Assembly (NCBI GenBank): GCA_963627445.1
Contig: CAVGBM010000117.1
Coordinates: 1-10,373, forward strand
DNA from: F23-B02 sp963627445
GTDB lineage: Bacteria > Bacillota > Clostridia > Oscillospirales > Oscillospiraceae
Direction: 5' to 3'
DNA: 10,373 bases
Part shown: piece by piece, positions 6,794 through 10,373 of the stretch
Position numbering within the stretch: position 1 is the stretch's first letter
How the letters are laid out: every line of letters starts with the position of its first letter
Translations under genes and position numbers: made by a program
The notes under the pieces: model-generated
Database searches by the model: none
Seen by the model: only the letters and a program-made list of their open reading frames with translations
What the model was told of the DNA's origin: nothing

Positions 6794-7684
6794 ATGAAGG
6801 TGACCAATCATTTTCCCGCTCAGATCGACGCTGAGCTGTGCGTCGGCTGCGGGACATGCGTGAAAATTTGCCCACGGCATATTCTGATTCAGCAGGAGGC
6901 GCAAACCGTGCCCGAGGTGCGGCAGGACATGGCCTGCTTTAACTGCGCACAGTGCGTTGCGGTGTGCCCGAAGGCAGCAATTTCCCTGCCGGATATAAAG
7001 CCGGAGGAGCTTGCGCCTGTGCAGCCGGAGCTTAAGATCTCCGAGGAGCAGGCAGCGCAGTTTTTCAAGTCCCGCCGTTCCTGCCGGAACTTTACGGATG
7101 AGCCGCTGAGCCGTGAGGAGATAGGAAAACTTCTCGACATTGCCGCATACGCCCCGACGGGCAAGAATTGGCGGCTGGTCAAGTGGTATGTGGCATCCAC
7201 TCCCGAGCAGGTGCAGGCGTATGCCGCCGAGTGTGCGCAAATGCTCGGCATGGTCGCCCCCGTGCTGTTCTCGGGCGGGCAGTTTGTAAGCTGCAAGGCA
7301 AGCCGCATGATGCGATATGACAGGCAGCAGTGCGCCGACATTCAAAATGAGCTGCGTGAGATGAGCGAAACGCTCGAAGCCGGTCAGGACACGATACTGT
7401 GCGGCGCACCGTCGCTGTTTTTTGCCTGCGCAGACACCCGCAATCTGCTGGCTCACGACGCTTGCATAACCGCGCTGAGCCATCTTGAGCTTGCGGCGCA
7501 CGGCATGGGGCTCGGCGCATGCTGGGTCGGCACATTCGCCATGTTTGCGCAGATGGCACCCGGCTTTGAAAAGCGGCTCGGCCTGCCGAAGCATGTGCAT
7601 ATCGTGTCCGCCATGATCGTCGGGCATCCGAAGTACCGCCTTAAAAAGATACCCCCGCGAAGCAGCGATGTAACATATCTGTGA
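6794..7684 (+). CDS. Ferredoxin-nitroreductase fusion (flavin oxidoreductase)
   Basis: This 296-residue protein joins an N-terminal two-cluster ferredoxin domain to a nitroreductase-family FMN domain. Cluster motifs are CVGCGTCVKICP (Cys16, 19, 22, 26) and CFNCAQCVAVCP (Cys48, 51, 54, 58). The nitroreductase part (about 85-285) shows SRRSCRNF (93-100), the APTGKN FMN loop (120-125), GACWVG (241-246) and the terminal GHPKYRLKK block (277-285). Such fusions in anaerobes probably pass electrons from reduced ferredoxin-type donors to FMN and then to a nitro, quinone or other organic acceptor; the substrate cannot be read from sequence. The frame is open far upstream, but the ATG at 6794 is fixed by AGGAG 8 bases before it and by the promoter; an earlier start would overlap the divergent regulator. 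It is cytoplasmic, with no signal peptide. The divergent ArsR-type gene is its likely regulator. Confidence 0.94.
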   Translation: MKVTNHFPAQIDAELCVGCGTCVKICPRHILIQQEAQTVPEVRQDMACFNCAQCVAVCPKAAISLPDIKPEELAPVQPELKISEEQAAQFFKSRRSCRNFTDEPLSREEIGKLLDIAAYAPTGKNWRLVKWYVASTPEQVQAYAAECAQMLGMVAPVLFSGGQFVSCKASRMMRYDRQQCADIQNELREMSETLEAGQDTILCGAPSLFFACADTRNLLAHDACITALSHLELAAHGMGLGACWVGTFAMFAQMAPGFEKRLGLPKHVHIVSAMIVGHPKYRLKKIPPRSSDVTYL

Positions 7685-7688
7685 AAAA

Positions 7689-7715
7689 ATCCGAACGGAA
7701 AAACTCCGTTCGGAT
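7689..7715. terminator. Bidirectional terminator between nitroreductase and spoIIE unit
   Basis: A perfect 11-bp stem (7689-7699 with 7705-7715) has a 5-base loop. On the minus strand it is followed by TTTTTT, ideal for ending the spoIIE unit; on the plus strand it is followed by CTTCTAT, weaker but usable for the nitroreductase gene. It starts 5 bases after the nitroreductase stop. Confidence 0.88.
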
Positions 7716-7718
7716 CTT

Positions 7719-8048
7719 CTATATCCCGAATATTTTTAATACGGCGTAGGCAACTGCGCTGCCGCTGAGGGACGACAGCGCCATCAAAAGCCCCGTTTTG
7801 GACTTTGGCTTGCGGCGCAGGGTGCTCATATAGTCTCCCGCGGCGGCTCGTGCCTCGTCCATGAGTTTTGCCTGCGTTATGCCCGCGGTGCGCATATAGT
7901 CCTCCCGGACGATGAATATCGCCTCCTCAAACACCTTTTTATCCGGTGATTTTACGACTATCACCCGTTTTGCCGTGCCCTTTACCACTTCCGCAGCCTC
8001 CTGTGATGTTGATCCTTGTTCGGATTTTACCCGTTTTGTCATATCCAT
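7719..8048 (-). CDS. Small membrane-anchored protein coupled to spoIIE
   Basis: I do not recognise a named family. The 109-residue protein begins with a charged segment (DMTKRVKSEQG), then has a compact conserved-looking region at about 27-73 (KRVIVVKSPDKKVFEEAIFIVREDYM), a basic stretch RRKPKSK (78-84) and one likely C-terminal membrane helix (85-109, GLLMALSSLSGSAVAYAVLKIFGI) that reaches the end of the protein. The basic residues before the helix predict the N-terminal part is cytoplasmic. Several in-frame starts exist: an ATG at 8054 overlaps the spoIIE stop as TGATG, and the ATG at 8048 has GGGTGA 6 bases upstream and is preferred. The overlap implies translational coupling to spoIIE and a possible role in sporulation or the membrane, which is inference only. 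Confidence 0.75.
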   Translation of the reverse strand: MDMTKRVKSEQGSTSQEAAEVVKGTAKRVIVVKSPDKKVFEEAIFIVREDYMRTAGITQAKLMDEARAAAGDYMSTLRRKPKSKTGLLMALSSLSGSAVAYAVLKIFGI

Positions 8049-8053
8049 ATACA

Positions 8054-8986
8054 TCACCCACGGGTTTGTACCTTGACTGCTAGCACGGTCATGTCGTCGC
8101 AGTTGCCGTAAATTTTTTCCGCCTCACGGAGCGTATCGCGGGCAAGCAGCTTCATGTCATCGGTCGCTGAATCCATGATCTCGCGCAGCCAGCTGTCGTT
8201 CGAGTCGCCGATAACACCGTCGGAGGCGATTATCGCCGTGCTGCCGGGCTTCAGGCGCATGCGCACGACATCGGGCGCAGCGGAGCTGCCGTTACCGAGA
8301 CCGGGCGCAAAGCTCTCGCCCTTGATGCGGCGTATATTCTTGCCGTTCATGACATAGCTGGGCGCTGCGCCGTACTTGTAAAAGCAGGTCTCGCCGGAGA
8401 ATAGGTCGACGCACATGAGGTCGACTGTGGCAAAGCCCCAGTTATCGCCGCTTTTTAAAAGCATCACGGAGTTTAGCGTTTTCATCGCGACGGCGGGGTC
8501 GATGCCCGAGCGCAGGAACTTTTCAAGTATCTCGATGACCTCCTTGCTCTCGCTCGCGGCCTCGGGGCCGCAGCCCATGCCGTCGGAGAGGATGACGCAC
8601 AAAACGCCCGAGTCGGTCTTAAAATATGTACCTCTGTCGCCGCTGACCTTCTCGCCCTTTTTCTTCATCGCCGCTATGCCGACGGACACTGCAAGCGGCT
8701 CTGCCTCAATGAGTGTGAGCTTTGCCATGCCGTCGTTGGCAGACCTTTGGCGGCAAAGCCGCAGGCCGAGCACCGCAGACAGCTTTTCAAGGTAGTCAGG
8801 ATCTTCATACAGCCGCGAAAGCGAGCCTGACTCCACCACCGCGCGCAGCCTGCCCCGCCCGTCACGGTACACCGCCGCGTCCGCTTCGATGTCCATCGTG
8901 CGCAGATAACGCATGAGCCGCCGCTCGGCGAGGTGGTCGGCGCCGTTTATGCTGCCAAGCTCCTCGGCAACGCCGCCGAGAGACAT
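8054..8986 (-). CDS. spoIIE: SpoIIE C-terminal fragment: linker remnant and PP2C phosphatase domain
   Basis: This is the downstream half of the broken spoIIE. From the ATG at 8986 (MSLGGVAEELGS) it carries the end of the regulatory linker with YRDGRGRLRAVVESG, the EPLAVSVGIAAMKKKG lead-in strand typical of SpoIIE, and a full PP2C domain to the C-terminus, with all the acidic metal ligands expected. No ribosome site is apparent before 8986, so it may not be translated on its own. The frame is open back to 9289, but that stretch is a shadow of the membrane-encoding frame. Its TGA overlaps the ATG of the next gene. Confidence 0.8.
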   Translation of the reverse strand: MSLGGVAEELGSINGADHLAERRLMRYLRTMDIEADAAVYRDGRGRLRAVVESGSLSRLYEDPDYLEKLSAVLGLRLCRQRSANDGMAKLTLIEAEPLAVSVGIAAMKKKGEKVSGDRGTYFKTDSGVLCVILSDGMGCGPEAASESKEVIEILEKFLRSGIDPAVAMKTLNSVMLLKSGDNWGFATVDLMCVDLFSGETCFYKYGAAPSYVMNGKNIRRIKGESFAPGLGNGSSAAPDVVRMRLKPGSTAIIASDGVIGDSNDSWLREIMDSATDDMKLLARDTLREAEKIYGNCDDMTVLAVKVQTRG

Positions 8987-9986
8987 AGCGCCTGAGGCCG
9001 GATTCACCGCTGCCGCCGCCCACAGGCTGGATGATAGTGCCCACCCTGCAAATGACATTCGACGGCAGGAGCATGAACACGACCGAGGCGCAGAATACCT
9101 CAACAAGGTCATTAAGCTGCGGCGCGACCGTCCACGCAAGCGCCGCCGCAACAGCGTTTGAGAGGATAAAGGCAAGCAAAAACGCAAGCCTGCCGCAGCG
9201 GTTAAAAAGTCCCGAGAGCAGTCCCGAAAATGCGTACGCCATCGTGAAAAACGGCGTGCCTCCGGTCGTGAGATCCATCGCAAGGCCAAACACCGTGCCG
9301 ACGGTGCAGCCGGTCATCATGCCGCAGCGCAGCGAGCTCATCATGATTATGAGCACTGCCGCAAAGCGCCCGACGGACAGAGTGTCAAACAGCACGAGCC
9401 GCGACAGTGCCATCATGAACACGGCGACGGTTATGAGTACCGCTGTCGAGCGGCGTATCTCGGCAGACTCCGTGGTAGGCTCATCCTTTTTGAGCGCTTC
9501 GGCGATAAAATAGCTCACGCCGAAGGCGAGCACCGTTTCCAAAAACACTATGGCGATGGTCGGCGCGTCGCTGAGTATCTGCGAAAAGCTCGACAGGATG
9601 CCGGTTGCCAAGGTCACGGCAGCCGCCGTTATCGGCGCAAAAAGGGTGTTTTTATATAGCTTGGTGTCCTGAAACGAAAACTCCACCGTGAAGACGATGA
9701 CTATCGCCGCAAGGTAGCGTATGCCCCACGACAGGCCGCCGGAGACTACGTAGCCGAAGGCCGCCCCGAACAGGCAGCACACGCCGTTGAGCCCCGCTCC
9801 GGCCGCGGCAACTATCGCGATGCCGAACGGCCCCGCCGTCCCCAGCACCCGCGCCGTTCCCAGCACAAAACCGCTCACAAAATACATAACAGCCCATGCT
9901 ATAGCGATGACATCCTCTGAATTTCGCTGCACGAAGCTATCCTCAAATGCGGTCTTTATCGCCGCTATCGAGCCTTTTACATTCAT
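8862..9986 (-). CDS. spoIIE: SpoIIE N-terminal fragment: membrane domain
   Basis: This is the upstream half of the broken spoIIE. Residues about 29-165 and 180-310 contain two groups of hydrophobic helices separated by a charged loop (KKDEPTTESAEIRRS, 166-180). Conserved-looking blocks include GPFGIA (52-57), RCGMMTGCTVGTVFGLAMDL (220-239) and FSGLLSGLFNRCGR (253-266), matching the SpoIIE membrane region. After about residue 338 (SGLRRYVSRR) the translation turns into an arginine-rich out-of-frame tail ending at 8862. If translated as it stands, it would give a membrane domain without phosphatase. Confidence 0.8.
   Translation of the reverse strand: MNVKGSIAAIKTAFEDSFVQRNSEDVIAIAWAVMYFVSGFVLGTARVLGTAGPFGIAIVAAAGAGLNGVCCLFGAAFGYVVSGGLSWGIRYLAAIVIVFTVEFSFQDTKLYKNTLFAPITAAAVTLATGILSSFSQILSDAPTIAIVFLETVLAFGVSYFIAEALKKDEPTTESAEIRRSTAVLITVAVFMMALSRLVLFDTLSVGRFAAVLIIMMSSLRCGMMTGCTVGTVFGLAMDLTTGGTPFFTMAYAFSGLLSGLFNRCGRLAFLLAFILSNAVAAALAWTVAPQLNDLVEVFCASVVFMLLPSNVICRVGTIIQPVGGGSGESGLRRYVSRRRCRGAWQHKRRRPPRRAAAHALSAHDGHRSGRGGVP
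8970..9000 (-). other. Frame-switch / deletion junction in spoIIE
   Basis: Within about 30 bases the sequence reads sensibly in both frames. The upstream frame gives SGLRRYVSRR, resembling the start of the linker helix that follows the SpoIIE membrane domain. The +1 frame gives GAMSLGGVAEELG, resembling a segment much nearer the phosphatase domain. This overlap fits deletion between two short similar sequences. The missing length cannot be read here, but by frame it should be 2 modulo 3. Confidence 0.6.
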
Positions 9987-10003
9987 AATATCGCCTCCGA
10001 AGT

Positions 10004-10036
10004 TTACATAAGGTATTATTTATTATACTTATGTAA
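10004..10036. promoter_or_regulatory. Dyad straddling the spoIIE -10 region
   Basis: TTACATAAG (10004-10012) and CTTATGTAA (10028-10036) are perfect 9-bp inverted arms. Adding GTAT/ATAC with one bulged G extends the match to about 12 bp. The dyad contains the predicted -10 (TATAAT on the minus strand, 10022-10027) and the expected start point, so an operator function is plausible. Confidence 0.55.
10022..10027 (-). promoter_or_regulatory. spoIIE: Predicted -10 of spoIIE
   Basis: The minus strand reads TATAAT, with transcription expected to begin near 10015 and a leader of about 29 bases to the ATG. At a normal 17-base spacing the -35 (CGCACT) is poor. At 20-21 bases there is TGACGC/ATGACG. 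B. subtilis spoIIE is known to have an unusually long spacing and to need Spo0A, so the poor -35 is compatible with activation; I see no clear TGTCGAA-type 0A box. Confidence 0.5.
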
Positions 10037-10075
10037 TTCCCCGAAGTGCGTCATATGGCGCTGTTGAGAAATGTT

Positions 10076-10084
10076 TTATCCACA
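10076..10084 (+). promoter_or_regulatory. Perfect DnaA-box 9-mer
   Basis: TTATCCACA, the consensus DnaA box, lies about 60 bases upstream of the predicted spoIIE start point. It is a single site; I saw no second strong box nearby, so it is not an origin. It could be a regulatory DnaA site or chance (roughly 0.08 expected per window of this size on both strands). Confidence 0.4.
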
Positions 10085-10143
10085 GGGGAAATAAGCGAAA
10101 ATAAAACAGAGCCAAAAGGGCGGGTTCAGATAAGGATAAATCG

Positions 10144-10253
10144 CCCTGTAAAAAGTCTTTTTCCCCGATGCTGCGTTAAAGCTCTAGGCCATATATGTCC
10201 ATTATGCCCGTCAAGCTTCGCCTTGCCTCGAGAAAAAATCCAATTTTACAGGG
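10144..10253. repeat. 110-bp element with inverted-repeat ends
   Basis: CCCTGTAAAA (10144-10153) and TTTTACAGGG (10244-10253) are perfect 10-bp inverted ends. Just inside, TTTTTC (10158-10163) and GAAAAA (10232-10237) also pair. In plus-strand RNA the outer stem extends with G-U pairs to 10141/10256. The core contains an imperfect palindrome centred on CATATATG (10187-10200). It may be a structured RNA or a MITE-like remnant; no clear target duplication is visible at the edges. The frame open across it (10046-10342) has no recognisable protein and no ribosome site, so I regard 10037-10373 as non-coding. Confidence 0.5.
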
Positions 10254-10299
10254 TGGAAAGCAGTTTTGAGCGAGTTATTTTTCGTTCAGGCAAAACAAC

Positions 10300-10338
10300 A
10301 AATCTCCGGCAATACTTTGTGTATTACCGGAGATTTTT
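10300..10338 (+). terminator. Strong intrinsic terminator
   Basis: A 16-position stem (10300-10315 with 10321-10336) with a single C/A mismatch and a TTTGT loop is followed by T residues on the plus strand. On the minus strand the hairpin is followed by TTTGTTGTTTT, so it could instead end a gene entering from beyond the right edge. No + strand gene precedes it in the window, leaving either a small RNA or a gene on the right as its owner. Confidence 0.8.
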
Positions 10339-10373
10339 GTGAAGTATGGGCGGAAAAGAGCCGGTCAAAACCG

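Larger units (their letters stand above)
8054..9986 (-). pseudogene. spoIIE: spoIIE, stage II sporulation protein E, frame-broken and internally short
   Basis: SpoIIE is a polytopic membrane PP2C phosphatase that dephosphorylates SpoIIAA-P to release forespore sigma-F and associates with FtsZ at the polar septum. The membrane part (residues 1 to about 320, read from the ATG at 9986, GGAGG 7 bases upstream) has around ten hydrophobic segments. The phosphatase part lies in another frame and keeps the metal motifs: SDGMG near 8571-8590, ASDGV near 8215-8229 and CDDMTV near 8087-8104. The two frames meet around 8970-9000, needing a +1 shift. The joined length is about 644 residues, against 827 for B. 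subtilis SpoIIE; the linker between membrane and phosphatase parts is too short, so an internal deletion with loss of frame is more likely than a one-base error. It may be a true mutation or an assembly collapse. Confidence 0.88.

Noticed and set aside
6659..7627. Minus-strand open frame (322 codons) opposite the ferredoxin-nitroreductase
   Set aside because: It is the antisense of a gene with intact Fe-S and FMN motifs; no ribosome site and an implausible composition.
8970..9000. Programmed +1 ribosomal frameshift in spoIIE
   Set aside because: No slippery codon, stop codon in the shift site or stimulatory structure was seen, and a shift alone would not explain the shortened linker.
10022..10045. 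Sigma-H promoter for spoIIE (GGGAATT on the minus strand near 10035-10042)
   Set aside because: The upstream half resembles a sigma-H -35, but no GAAT-type -10 lies at the required spacing.
10046..10342. Plus-strand open frame of 98 codons upstream of spoIIE
   Set aside because: No ribosome site, no recognisable protein, and it runs through the inverted-repeat element and into the terminator stem; treated as non-coding.

Overview
The window looks like a chromosomal segment of a spore-forming member of the Clostridia, most likely an Oscillospiraceae-type gut anaerobe. The grounds are a SpoIIE-type sporulation phosphatase, a ferredoxin-fused nitroreductase, an ApbE lipoprotein, strong GGAGG-type ribosome binding sites and a moderately GC-rich coding style. 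The genus assignment is an inference from style and gene content. No phage genes, transposase, CRISPR array, tRNA or rRNA were seen.

Layout, left to right. (1) A stand-alone bacterial SUFU-domain protein (+, 170-772) converges on a secreted cell-wall hydrolase with five SH3b repeats and an NlpC/P60 domain (-, 820-2331); they share one hairpin terminator. (2) Divergent from the hydrolase is a + strand group: an ApbE-family FAD:protein FMN transferase lipoprotein (2595-3644), RecG helicase (start at 3715) and an unrecognised 168-residue protein (5781-6287). A 10-bp perfect stem-loop without a T-tract sits between apbE and recG. (3) A convergent terminator at 6273-6304 overlaps the stop codons of both the unknown gene and a - strand ArsR-family regulator (6304-6672). 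The regulator is divergent from a ferredoxin-nitroreductase fusion (+, 6794-7684), which suggests local control. (4) A shared terminator separates this from a - strand sporulation unit. That unit is spoIIE (start 9986), apparently broken near 8970-9000, followed by a translationally coupled 109-residue protein with one C-terminal membrane helix. (5) Upstream of spoIIE, 10037-10373 has no convincing gene. It holds a perfect DnaA-box 9-mer, a 110-bp inverted-repeat element that could fold as an RNA or be a small mobile remnant, and a strong hairpin terminator.

How the parts relate. RecG is housekeeping DNA repair and fork remodelling. ApbE modifies extracytoplasmic flavoproteins, but no target gene is in view. 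The NlpC/P60 protein remodels peptidoglycan. The ArsR/nitroreductase pair looks like a small self-contained redox response. The spoIIE unit would act in forespore sigma-F activation. The most notable features are the spoIIE disruption, where the membrane half and the phosphatase half lie in different frames and the protein is short for the family, and the structured, unexplained DNA upstream of it.
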